Below are positions 33,287-43,570 of a DNA stretch of 64,000 nt, piece after piece (position 1 is the stretch's first letter; the number at the start of each line of letters is the position of its first letter). Position numbers and translations under genes: made by a program. Below the pieces are notes generated by a model. It did no database searches, was not told where the DNA came from, and was given only the letters and a program-made list of their open reading frames with translations. Origin of the DNA: Oegoconia quadripuncta (lineage: Eukaryota > Arthropoda > Insecta > Lepidoptera > Autostichidae); contig OX438758.1 in NCBI GenBank assembly GCA_949316235.1, forward strand, positions 4,621,731-4,685,730, written 5' to 3'.

Positions 33287-35161
33287 TTATATATCGTCGG
33301 ACGACGAACATGACGAAGTCTCAGAGTCAGAGGAAGAATCAGAGTCGGTGACGTTTATTGCGAAACGTTCAATGGCTTCGTCCACCCTGCCGTCTATTTG
33401 TAAAAATCTATCTTCTTCTTTTATTGTGTGGTCAATACATTTTTGCCAGGTTTCAGCATCTACATTTTGAATGGCCTCCACTAACAATCTTTTTACTTCT
33501 GTCAATTTAAAAGTTGTATTGTTGCGTGTGACATGCCCTTTTATATTAGCCCATATTAGTTCTATCGGGTTAAGCTCGCAATGATAGGGTGGCAATCTTA
33601 AAATTTCAATATTTTTTGTTTTTGCGTATTCATCAATATGATACGCTTGATAATTATTTCTGATTAATTTTACTTTTTCCAAGAGTTCGACTCTTAGTTC
33701 ACTTTCATCAAAAATAATATCTTTACTGGCCAGCCAATTTTGTATATCTGCCTTTCTCCAGTTTGATGTTGGGGTCTTCTCCATTTTGCGAGAGTGATAT
33801 GGAGCGTTGTCCATAACTATAACCTCATTTTGGGGCTTTTGATCCATTTCTCAACATTTTCCGCGTTCATGGACTCATGATAGTCACCGGTGCTTTTCTT
33901 GGATTCAAAGATCAACTCTGACTCCGGTACAAATCCATCTTTACTTCCAATATGTACAATAATGAATCTCTTCCCTTTTGAAGTTGGGTTCTTTGCTCCG
34001 ACACTCAAACCTTCCATAAAAGCTTGTCGTTTTGATTTTATGTTTTCATCAACCCACGTTTTGTCTACAGTGTGTCCTGAAAAAGAAACATAATCATCAA
34101 CCATGATGAATGATGAAAATAAAACAATAGAAGTGGCGTTGGACTGGACATATGCTTAGAGAACCTACAGCGAAATGGACTAAAACTCTAACAGAATGGA
34201 CACCACGTTACAACACCAAAAGAAGAAGGGGCAGACAGTTCAAAAGATGGTCTGATGACATAAAGAAAGTTGCAGGATCGCTGTGGCTAAGGATAGCCAA
34301 AGACAGACAGGAATGGAAGAAGTTAGAGGAGGCCTATGTGTCTGCAGGACACGCTGATTCTGGACCGGACTGATGTGCAAACATTTCGTTAACTATAATT
34401 ATTTTTTAAATTGTTAAAATCAGCAATAAAGGCTTTGATTTGATTTGATTTGATATATAATAGGGAGACTAAGGTAACTTCACTTCATTCAATGGCTGAC
34501 ACAAGATGCACGGATTTTCATAAAAATAAAAATAAAACATACCTTCGTTAACCCAGGTTTCGTCAAGGTAATAAATTGACCGGTTCTGTTCTCTATATGA
34601 TTTTATTTTACTCAAATATTTTCTTCGCCATAAAATGATATCATCTCTATCTAAAAGTGCACATTTTCGTTGCCTCTTTACATATTTAAATTTTAATGAT
34701 TTCAATAAATTGTAGAGTGTGGTACGTTTCAAATTAGATAATGTTTCATCTTCATTAACAGCTTTCAGTACCTTGTTCAGTGTTGGCAATTCTCCTTTTA
34801 AAAAAAAGGAATGCACTTTTTTTCTTATAGCACATTTTGTAAAATCATCCATTTTCCCTACAATTTTTGTTCGATTTTTTGTATGTTTTGGAGTGGTTGG
34901 CCTACCTTCTATTTTGTACTCTTTGACAATTCTGTACACTGATGCTACTCCAATGCCCAATATATTTGCCGTTTTCTCTGCAAGCTCAGTCTTGTACACA
35001 GGTTGAGTGGGATTGATACTGGTTGTTTGTTGGACACTTTTATAAACATTAATCACCATAGTTTTCTCATTCAACGTAAACGCAGAACCTCTCTTATGTT
35101 TTTTACGCGGAGACTTCAATTCACTTGAGGAATCCCTCGAAGTGCTCGGTGATTGGTTCAT
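33287..35161 (-). pseudogene. Sailor-like (DD82E) transposase gene, copy 1, two exons
   Basis: Exon 1 is 35161-34553 (start MNQSPSTSRDSSSE; upstream in-frame Met is less likely), exon 2 is 34076-33287; donor GTATGT and acceptor TTTTTCAG keep phase 1. Domains: basic NLS-like KSPRKKHKRGS, helix-turn-helix region (ILGIGVASVYRIVKEYKIEG), IYYLDETWVNEG with the first Asp, VIVMDNAPYH with the second, and LPPYHCELNPIELIW with the Glu. The gap between second Asp and Glu is exactly 82 residues, which is the DD82E signature of the group I remember as Sailor in the IS630-Tc1-mariner clan. The insert holds a WLASKDI helix. An acidic Ser-Asp tail ends the protein. A small deletion with frameshift near 33840 breaks exon 2. 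Confidence 0.85.
34110..34455 (+). mobile_element. RTE-like LINE 3' end inside the Sailor-1 intron
   Basis: The + strand frame 34152-34373 reads KRRRGRQFKRWSDDIKKVAG, RIAKDRQEWKKLEEAYV and stops, the C-terminus of RTE-type LINEs. The tail is AATAAAGGC followed by (TTTGAT)n to 34452. It occupies most of the 476-base intron of the transposase gene. Confidence 0.85.
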
Positions 35162-36009
35162 TATAGAAAAATATCCCTCATAAAATAATAACATTATATA
35201 ACAAACAACAAAACAGTGTTACAGTAACAAAACAAAGATAATATCAACAATTTTACACAAACAACAGTAACAAAACAACAATTTTAAACAATTATTAACT
35301 GTTTAGAACAGAAAACAACACGCAAACATCCAAACGACTCACTCGAAACGCACTCCAGCACGGAATGGCAATATGGCCACCACGCCAGCTCGCCCGCACG
35401 GGCCGCGGTTGGCAACATGTGCATGCCTTGTACCACGAAAACAGTACAAACGGGAGATAAGCGATGGCCGTCATACAGTTTGCGACAATTAAGCGACAGT
35501 CGCTATTCGGGAACGTAAACATAATATTTATCAGAACAGACTTTAGAGCCGAACTTTTCTTTATTAATATTTGTTATCGTTCGTTTGCTAACTCCAAGCG
35601 CCTGAGAGACGCGTTCTGTTCGACAAGTACCAGGGGTCCGCCATTTTGCCGCTCCCGCTCAAAGTAATCTTGTAGGTTGATGATTAACTCACGGGCTCCA
35701 CTTTTCAATGTTTGTCCACGTTTAGGCATTATTATGCACCAAAAGTAAAAAGAACGCAATACAAAACACAATCTAAGTCCGATTTAGCGCCGATGTCAGT
35801 TTGAAAAGCAGAAACAGTCCATTAAACGAAAGCCGGGTAATCAAATAAAAACAGATCGAAAACACTTGAAGAACGTGGTCTATACGCACGAAACGACAAC
35901 AGACGACTGTTTTAGCGTCACAAAATGACGGCCCATAACGCCATTTGGGGTTACCATTTTTAATCTAAGTATAAAAATGCTAGTAACGCCATTTGGGGTT
36001 ACCATTTTC
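35162..36009. repeat. Sailor-1 flank and a 2x ~50-bp direct repeat
   Basis: Positions 35935-36009 hold two tandem copies of a unit starting CGCCATTTGGGGTTACCATT. The rest is non-coding; no inverted ends of Sailor copy 1 could be fixed. Confidence 0.5.
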
Positions 36010-37440
36010 AACCTAAATATAAAAATACTGTATAGTACAAATGTCATCAATTATTGGGTACCTATGTGAAAGTGGTTCCCTTCTTGCACTTGGATTGTTT
36101 AACTTTTTTCGGGCAAATTTAACTGTAGGTTTTGAATCATTCATATACAAAACTTTGCCTACAAAATGCTTCATACTTTTTTTGTACTGAACCGAGCTAT
36201 AATCCAATTATCTTATATTATTATTTACTATTTCCAGGTTTTCAGTGCAGTATTCAATATCATGTAGACCAAATGGGATATTATATAAATCTATATTTTC
36301 TCTTTCTTCTTCTCGTACACATTCGGCTAAGTAATAATCCTGCATTGTTTCATAGTCTGAGTTATCTGTGTCAATTGTAACTACTTGAGTATCCGTAGAT
36401 ATCGAGCTCGAGTCGCTATATGACCTAAACTTTCTTCTTTTCGCCGAAATATGGCTTCGAGCGGGTTTTCTTCTTTTCAATTTATTTTTTACACTATCTT
36501 TATTGTTAACTTTCTTCCTTTTGCTTGAATTTTTCGTGCTTACTTTTTTCAGTACTTTTGTTTTGGTCTCCTGCAGGCATTCTGGTAATTCACGTTTCAC
36601 TGTGGCTGTGAAGGTTACGTTTTCAATCTTATTCGAAACTTCATTTAAAGTGCGGACATCTGATTGTGTTTTTGGTTTAATGATTATTTCAGAAAGTACA
36701 GTTATTTTCTTCGAATCATTTATCAATCTTTTAGTGTATATATATTGCAATATATATTGCTGGCACTGGTGGAAGCTTCACTTTGTTCTTGTTGAACCAA
36801 ATAAAAGTTGATCATATTGATAGAAATTTTGCTGAGACTCTCAGGAGTGAAACTATTCTGGTAATCAAAGTTACTAAAAGTTACTTCCAAATCGCAGTTT
36901 TCAAAACCATTTGCATCGTAATTTAGATCAGTTTCAATAAAATGCCAGTGTGTTCATCCAAAATCGGGGTATTCTCATTTTTTCGATTCATAATTGCCGC
37001 TTTAGATCATTTCTTTTTTGAATTTGTTTTCTTTTTCGTACTACCCTCAAATAGATCTTTGCAAGAATCAATATTCAAATTGAAACCTGTCACCGATTTG
37101 CCCGGCTCGCAATTAACTTTTTTATTCCTTTTTACTGCCATGGGCTTTGGTGCTCTTGTTTCCTTCAAGTAATCAAGTAGTGTTTGATCTATTCCATACG
37201 ATAATATTTCATCTTGCATGTCTGGTATCTTTTTTAAAACCTCTCGCGGATTCATTGGATATATTCCCGATGCTTTGAAACCACTTTTTAATTTCTTTGC
37301 CTCCTTCAGCTCAATGGCTTCATTGCACTCTAATAAAATGTAACAAAAATGAACATAACAGCATCGGATGTATGGATTAAGTGATTTTGGAGTTGTGCAG
37401 CGTGGAATATGAATCCTCTTCCTCTTGGTAATACTCACAC
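36010..37440 (-). pseudogene. Pogo/Tigger-like transposase, C-terminal remnant
   Basis: On the - strand an exon begins near 37331 after an acceptor (ATTTTATTAGAG) with CNEAIELKEAKKLKSGFKAS and GIYPMNPREVLKKIP, the end of the DDE_1 domain in pogo/Tigger and jerky-like proteins. A long basic region follows (36750-36208: KRKKVNNKDSVKNKLKRRKP, then a Ser-rich stretch), and finally KHFVGKVLYMNDSKPTVKF with a YP-x-x-DD box (about 36190-36020), a small C-terminal fold common in this group. Frames change between the pieces. The catalytic core is missing: the sequence above 37440 is something else. Confidence 0.65.
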
Positions 37441-37559
37441 CTGAATACTGTCTAGAAGTGTGCGCAAACTTCTGTTCGCTAACAGTTATGCAGGACTTTT
37501 AAGATCAGCACACACTCGTAAGCCCAGTAGCATGTTGGGGATTCTAATTTCCAAGGCCA

Positions 37560-37830
37560 TCTTGCGTGTTTTATTTTTACCAGTCTGTACCATTCATTCA
37601 TAGCCATTCGTCGCTGTTTAATAACTGGTTCATTTCACTAGATACAAATCATGTGCCATTATCTGAGACAAACGTTTCACATAACATCATCGTTCTCAAG
37701 TGATGTACAGTAGCAGAAGTTGCACCAAGACTTTCTAGGCCATTCAAAAAATGAATCAACCACTATTAAAAAAAAAACTTGTTTTCACCAAAATCACAGC
37801 CCAGGAGCAAATCCATCCTGTAGAGAAAGT
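37560..37830 (-). pseudogene. LTR-retrotransposon (Gypsy-like) integrase scrap
   Basis: Broken - strand frames give LIVVDSFFEWP, ATSATVHHLRTMMLCETF and VSDNGT, resembling the first and second Asp regions of a retroviral-type integrase core (VVDxxSKW... SDNGxxF). Several stops. No LTR is visible. Confidence 0.4.
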
Positions 37831-38060
37831 TCTGTACGTAGTAGCCAATAATGGCGTAAGTTTTCAACAAGACTAACTAATGAGTGACTCGTACAGTTGT
37901 TTTATCTCACGAGCGCGGGTGAGCCATACCTGTAGTTGTAATGCGTATAGACACGCGCTCCTGTGTGCGTAAGTACAGGTAGCGTTAGCAAGCTCATCGC
38001 TTATGAACAAAATAATAAATATATTAGATTTTTACTTCGTATAGATATGGTTGTTAGAGT

Positions 38061-38903
38061 TTACGGTAGATTATACAGTTTAAGTATCCTCAATTCCCCT
38101 GCTTGTCGTAAAGCATATTTTAGTACCTGACCTAGGTCCGCATTTGGGTTGGCCTTAGAAGCTTGACTGATCCCTTTTTCTGTGAGTCCATGAGATCCAT
38201 ATTTCAGTGTACACTTCGGAAGTCCCGGAAACTTGGGATTTATTTTTATTCCAGTCACTAATTGATTGTATACCTTAGTATATGCCTCTTTGCTGACATC
38301 GAGTTGTTTCTTTGATGTTGGAAGCTGATGATAGGAATCAGAAGAATCTGATCTGGGAGAAAGATAGTGATTGGTAACATGGAACATGAAGATTCCTGAG
38401 CGATGATAGACCTCGGACTTTACTTCTCCTGGTACAGTGGAATAAACTTTAATAATTTCCTCAATTGTTCTTTTGACCCTTTCTCGTTTTGATTTGTCTT
38501 TAATATAAGATAGATCAACCTTGACCTTTCTCGGCTCAATAAGCAAAACATCCTTCCTAGAAAGTTTAAGCATATTTGTCACCATGCCACTTAATTCCCC
38601 ACTCTGTTTGATTTCCTCAGTTCCTCCAGCAAGGTCATACATCGCATTGGGACTATCGGAATCATCATCATCAGATTCTACAGGTACTCTTTCTCTCTGT
38701 CTTGTATTCGATTCTTTCTGTATAGTCAGGGGTGTAGTCCAGATATCGTCATCTTCTTTAATAATGGGTGGTATCTCAAACTCTTCATTTTGAGAAATTG
38801 TCAAGGAAGGGTCTTCCACTTCTTGATCATACATCGGGAGTTGAACATGCCAATTTTCTCTTTTAGCAGTCTCCTTCGCTTCCTTCAAACTTGAAGAATC
38901 CAT
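38061..38903 (-). CDS. Endogenous rhabdovirus P-like (phosphoprotein) open frame
   Basis: An uninterrupted frame of about 280 codons directly downstream of the N-like gene in viral order. It is named P mainly from position: P proteins are the poorly conserved polymerase cofactors that follow N in rhabdoviruses. Seen: an acidic, low-complexity N-terminal half (SDDDDSDSPNAMYDL) and a folded C-terminal half. The start is set at 38903, because the upstream in-frame ATG at 38918 is part of the viral transcription stop signal. No stop codon has accumulated, in contrast to N. It ends TAA 38063-38061. Nothing viral is recognised after it. Confidence 0.72.
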   Translation of the reverse strand: MDSSSLKEAKETAKRENWHVQLPMYDQEVEDPSLTISQNEEFEIPPIIKEDDDIWTTPLTIQKESNTRQRERVPVESDDDDSDSPNAMYDLAGGTEEIKQSGELSGMVTNMLKLSRKDVLLIEPRKVKVDLSYIKDKSKRERVKRTIEEIIKVYSTVPGEVKSEVYHRSGIFMFHVTNHYLSPRSDSSDSYHQLPTSKKQLDVSKEAYTKVYNQLVTGIKINPKFPGLPKCTLKYGSHGLTEKGISQASKANPNADLGQVLKYALRQAGELRILKLYNLP

Positions 38904-38906
38904 TTT

Positions 38907-38919
38907 AGTTTTTTTCATA
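38907..38919 (-). promoter_or_regulatory. Rhabdovirus-type N/P gene junction
   Basis: On the - strand TATGAAAAAAACT: the vesiculovirus-style transcription stop and polyadenylation signal (TATG plus seven A) followed by the CT intergenic dinucleotide. It sits 27 bases after the N stop and just before the P start. Only three or four bases separate it from the P ATG, an unusually short leader. It has no function in the host genome but shows that the DNA copy came from genomic, antigenomic or read-through RNA, not from a normal N or P mRNA. Confidence 0.85.
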
Positions 38920-38945
38920 TATTTGATGTTGAATTTGATCTTTGG

Positions 38946-40322
38946 TCAATAGAGAAGTCGATCTCTGACATATTCACCAACTGTATCTTCCCTGACATCC
39001 TTGATTCTCTCTCTTTGTGCAATGATGGCTTTTCTAACAGTCTTCGGAATCTTCATCCCCCCAAATTTGAGGAGAGCAAACCAAGTTTTCGGATCTCTAC
39101 CCTCAGTAGTGATCCACAAACTGGATTCGCGGTCTTCAGGTTCTTCTGCATCTCCATCTTCTGCTTCTTCAACGTCATCTGCTGTAAATCCCTTAAGATA
39201 GTCTTCTCCAGATTTGTCGAATTGAGGGATTAAACCACCTCCCCTCGCAAATACCCAGGACATTAACACAGCGTTGAGGCCAATGTCTGCACAATTCCCT
39301 TCAAAATTGAATCTTGCATTTTGTGATCTTCTATGTCCCAATATTGATCCTACAATGTGGATCATGTGGAAGAAATACGGGTTTGCATTTGATGAATATG
39401 CAGATCTAGTGACTAGGCTGAGATCTGATTGATAAGGGAAATATGAGTATCTATCACCCGACTCTTGGCCTGGTTTTGCCAACCGGATGATCTCATCTCC
39501 CATAGTCTTTACAAATATCCAGTCCATGAGATCTCCTGCTTCGATGTTTAAGATCGACATGGCATATCCGAATGATAGTAATCCAGCGCAGTCTCTAAAT
39601 CTAGAACCGAGTGTTCCAAGTCTCAGGATTGCGTTCTCACTGTCATTGAATCTGTAGAGAAACATGTCATAAGCAGCAATGATTTTTAAGTAATCCCGGT
39701 CGGCCAACCAGCTTCCATAAAGTCCTACCACCCCGTGTAGGGACATCCCTCCTCCACCTTCTGCTGTAATCTGCTCTTCCATCTTTTTGGTGAGTAACTG
39801 AATGTAGTCTTCATTATTCACTCATAAAAGTCGGTAGATGCATACTAAGTAGAGTGCCATTGATTTTGTTGTCCAAGTGTTTGGATCTCTTTGAGCACTC
39901 GACAATGTGAAAGATTGAGCTGGGATGATTGTCTCACTAGGTACATGATCAGTCTCTGTTCGTTTCACTTGTACTAGAGACCATGGACTGATTGAGGAAT
40001 TCGGTGCCCCTATAGTTGCACCATAAGATTTCCATTCCTCCTTAAGTACTTCTGCCATTTTCTCTCCGTAGAGATAAAGGAAAAGCTTCGTTGTTTGCAG
40101 GGTTAGAGATGTTGATTTGATTCCTCCTCGGACGGCTGATATAATAGGGTCATCAAGATCATTGGCATACTTAGGAATGACCACAGTTGGCTTTCCTTCA
40201 GGATTGTCATTAAACCATTCGCTTGGGTAATCTACTATTTCGTCTGGATCTACAAATTCTTGAGTTATTACTTTCTGAGTAGCTATATGAACCGTTGCAT
40301 TTCTCTTAGCTATGTCAACCAT
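38946..40322 (-). pseudogene. Endogenous rhabdovirus nucleoprotein (N) gene
   Basis: About 458 codons from ATG 40322 to TGA 38946, the normal size of rhabdovirus N (about 420-470 residues), with one in-frame TGA at 39824-39822; the frame is otherwise continuous. N coats the viral RNA. Features that place it: SYGATIGAPNSSISPWSLV in the N-terminal lobe, the AFYL-like MALYLVCIYRL, and IVGSILGHRRSQNARF in the C-terminal lobe where RNA-contact residues lie. An acidic loop (EEAEDGDAEEPED) is present at about residues 390-405. The genus is not resolvable by eye; insect rhabdoviruses are the obvious source. The protein is truncated at about residue 166 unless the stop is read through. Confidence 0.9.
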
Positions 40323-40522
40323 TTTTGGTCAGGTCACTTGTGACTTAAGTACTTTGATTATTATTGTTATATGACATTTTGATATGACAATAAAATACAG
40401 ATATGACAATAAAATACAAACTTATATTCAAGAGACATTTATTTTAAACAATAATTTGACACTTATTTTAAATTAATAATGACACTGATTTGGAATTTTT
40501 ATATTTTATTTTAACTAGTATT

Positions 40523-42026
40523 TTAAGTAGAATCGTAACTAAACTCTTCTTCAGACTCTGTTTCGTCGTCACTGTCATCTTGTAAATTTATTATTAATTC
40601 AAAATCAGTGTCAAAATATTTAATATATTCAGTTTCTTTTTTAATTACACTATTGCAAGTATTACGCCATGTGACACTCGTTATTTTTGTAATACTCTCT
40701 TGAATAAGTTTTTCTGTGTTGGTCATATTTTGGTCAACGTTTCTTAGAGCAATGTAGTTTTTAAGGACCCCCCAAATGTTCTTTATGGCATTAAGCTCAG
40801 GGTGGTAAGGAGGCAGGCGTAATACTTCGAATCCTTTACTTTTTATGTAGTCATCGATTTTGTACGTGATAAAATTACTTTTATGTTTTTTTATTATATC
40901 ATATAACTCAACTTTGCGCAAATTTGAGTCGAAATGAATACCCTTAGAAGTGAGCCACTCTTGCATCTCAGATTTTTTTGAAGCTGTTGTCGGCAATTTT
41001 TCGGCACGTGTGTTGTGATATGATGCATTATCCAGTACTATTACGGAACGATCTGGCAAATTTGGCAGCAACTTTTCAGCCATTTTACGTAATTTTCAAA
41101 ACTCATGTTGGAATGGTAGTCTCCACTCTCCAGCTGTGGAATTAGCTTTGTAGATTAAGCAAGCGTTCTCAATAAATCCGGTATCGGTTCCAGCGTGTAC
41201 TAAAATGAAACGAGTCCCTGTACTAAGTTTTTTTAAGAATGGAGATGGTTCGTCTTTTTGGGCCCAGGTGTTATTTCGAACATGTGTTGTCAGTACATAG
41301 CTTTCGTCAGTATAGACAATAGGCCGTCCTTGAGAGCGGTATTCCTTTATTTTTTTTAAATATTTTAATCTCCACATCTGGATGTCATGCCGTTCAACTA
41401 AAACTTTCCTATTGTTATCGGTTTTACGCCACTTGCAGCCCAATTTATTTACTAACTTACGTAGCGTTGCTAGACATCAATCGAAACCAATTTTTTCATT
41501 TAAAACTGACCTTAGTTTTGCCAAAGTTGGAATTTGTTTTTGTATGATATGAAAAACTTGTATGGTGCTCCGAATAACGTCAGCCAGGAATCCATCAATG
41601 TCTACTTTATTTTCTCTCTTTCTTCGGTTTTTCATCGGTGAAATAAAATTCGAAGATGTGCTTGCGTCATCTCTTTTTATTGACATGTTCCTTTCTTCTT
41701 GTAATATTTTTTGCACTGTTCTTTCACTAACTCCCGTCGCTAATGCAGTGCGCTTTGTAATATTACGCAAATGTGATATATCACAATTTGGTTCTCGATG
41801 AAGTTCCGTGAATTCATATTCTTCTTTGAGAAAATGATAAACATTTGCAATCATTTGCCGACCCTAAAATAAAAAATACATTATTAAAATCAAGTTTAAC
41901 ATGTTACTGCTAAACTAACTCAATACATTAATTAATTACACACAACATAAATACACATCAAACATAAACATTAATTTGTCTTACCTCACTGCGAACAACT
42001 TTTCTCCGTTTACTTGTACCTTCCAT
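40523..42026 (-). pseudogene. Sailor-like (DD82E) transposase gene, copy 3
   Basis: Exon 1 is 42026-41985 (MEGTSKRRKVVRSE), joined by GTAAG and TTTTAG splice sites to 41863-40523. Helix-turn-helix region TGVSERTVQKILQEERN; first Asp in VYTDESYV; second in VIVLDNASYH. At the expected Glu, 82 residues on, the motif reads ELNAIKNIW: Lys (AAG) has replaced Glu. An in-frame TGA follows GFD (41477), and a pair of frame changes around 41100 disrupts the GDYHSNM region. The protein ends in the usual acidic tail (DDETESEEEFS). Certainly inactive. Confidence 0.85.
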
Positions 42027-42124
42027 GTTGACGGTATTCGATGAATAATTTTGGCGCGAACCAAGAAGCACTACTGACTCGGCCGGCGACTCGGCCAAAA
42101 CTGAGCATTCCCGAGCTTACGCCG

Positions 42125-42474
42125 CCAAAGACAGTGTGCATGTGCATTTACACACACAAGCATGGCTTTCCCGCGCTCGTGAGATAAAACAACTGTAACG
42201 AGATTGTGTCGTTGTTTTATCGTCGTTAAATGGAAAATTCTCCAACACCGTTGCCGCCGGCAACGCCGATGGGTTAAGTCGGCGGCCGCAACCAATTTCA
42301 GGACAAAACTCTGTGATATGAGCTGATGCCGGAGGTGTTGGAGAATTTTCCATTTAACATAGAGCAAGTCGCAATGAAAACAACGACACAATCTTGTTAC
42401 AGTTGTTTTATCTCACGAGCGCGGGAAAGCCATGCTTGTGTGTGTAAATGCACATGCACACTGTCTTTGGCTAA
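42125..42474. repeat. Foldback: inverted duplication of the 42195 element end and its flank
   Basis: Arm 42125-42260 and arm 42340-42474 are inverted copies: CCAAAGACAGTGTGCATGTG ... CCGCGCTCGTGAGATAAAAC ... GGAAAATTCTCCAACACC, mirrored on the other side. The arms contain both about 75 bases of element end and about 65 bases of the flank outside the TA, around a GC-rich centre near 42290. Confidence 0.9.
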
Positions 42475-42594
42475 CTTTTAACTTTTTCCCAAACCTTTCC
42501 AATTTTCAAAATATGTAGGGTTGTCATTAAATATTGATAACCTGTTTTTGTATTATTTGATTTTGCAATCTTGTCTGTTTTTCTGGTTTTAACT

Positions 42595-43380
42595 GTTTTC
42601 AGTTCCACTTCTCAGCACTGATAGCGGTTTTGATTTCTCCTTTTAAGAATTGTGTATGTGATTTAACAAAGTCATCTACTCTCAGTCTTTGCTTTTTGTG
42701 CCAATATTTAATAGGTAGCGTTTAATGGTTTTAAAACGGCTCTCTACATTAGACGAAAACAAAACGAATTCTATATTTTCGGAACTGTATACTCTCACCG
42801 TGATGTTGCTCCAAAGCGGTAATTGGGTCATTAATCTTAAAAGGGATAATATAAATGAAGGCATATAAAACAGATTCTCTTCCGCAGATGAATGTTCGTC
42901 TTCCGACAAGGTGATCAGCATTCGCTCTTTGTCTACGTGATCACTGAACCATTGTGGAACATTCGACTTCTCTTTCATAGACAAATCTTTTGACGAATTT
43001 GCAAGGATAAGATCATCAAATAGTGATTCGTTTTTTATTTCTGCAGTAATTGCAATGTTTTCGTTTTCTTCCACTATTTTGTATTTTAGCATGATTTTAG
43101 CAGATTCACATCTCGATCCTTGTTCAAATTTATGTACAAATTTATTCAAACTGATTGTGATGAAATCAGTAATGGTTTGTTTTACTTCATCTTAGCTATA
43201 TTGCTTCTTGATATACAGAAGTCACTTGAAATAAAATGATCTCACACGACAATCTACATGTATAAAACAAGGCAAATTAGCCAGTATCTTTACAAAATGA
43301 CTAGTGTCAATTCTGATGTAGCATTCTTGTGGCGTTTTAACAGCTTCATTTCTTACACAACCGTTCAAGCTGGTGGTATA
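42595..43380 (-). pseudogene. Remnant of an unassigned transposase-like gene
   Basis: Broken - strand frames give ECYIRIDTSHFVKILANL, ITISLNKFVHKFEQGSRCES, an acidic stretch, LLRLMTQLPLWSNI, SNVESRFKTIKRYLL and RLRVDDFVKSHTQFLKG. The pattern (YIRxD..HxxK, LPLW, SxVExxFxxxK) recalls a family of uncharacterised arthropod transposon proteins, but I cannot name it. At least three frame breaks. Confidence 0.45.
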
Positions 43381-43570
43381 ATAGGGTGATATCGATACTA
43401 TAACACGTGGTTGGGTGGATGGGTCATACCTAACGTGACCATTTATATTTTTCGACAGAGCGGGACACCTGAGGAATTTTGAACAAAATAAGAACTAATT
43501 GCTTTTTTAATTGGTTTTTATTTACTAATAATAAGGAGATCAATGAATAAATTTAATTAATGTAACGTCT

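Larger units (their letters stand above)
37894..42195 (-). mobile_element. 4.3-kb TA-flanked inverted-repeat element carrying Sailor copy 3 and viral N-P genes
   Basis: Left end TA|CAGTTGTTTTATCTC (37892 on) and right end GAGATAAAACAACTG|TA (to 42197) are exact inverted copies for 26 bases, then similar for about 35 more, and the flanking TA on each side is the Tc1/mariner target. Inside, on the - strand, are the copy-3 Sailor-like gene (42026-40523) and, 3' of it, the rhabdovirus-derived N and P genes (40322-38061). That the two ends belong to one element is inference: a third copy of the end (TA|CAGTTG at 42401) lies close by in the + orientation. Confidence 0.7.

Noticed and set aside
38904..38918. 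ATG at 38918 as the start of the P-like protein
   Set aside because: That ATG is part of the viral stop/polyadenylation signal; a P mRNA would begin after it, so the next in-frame ATG at 38903 is used.
39001..39233. + strand open frames opposite the viral N gene
   Set aside because: Shadows of the N coding sequence; no independent domain.
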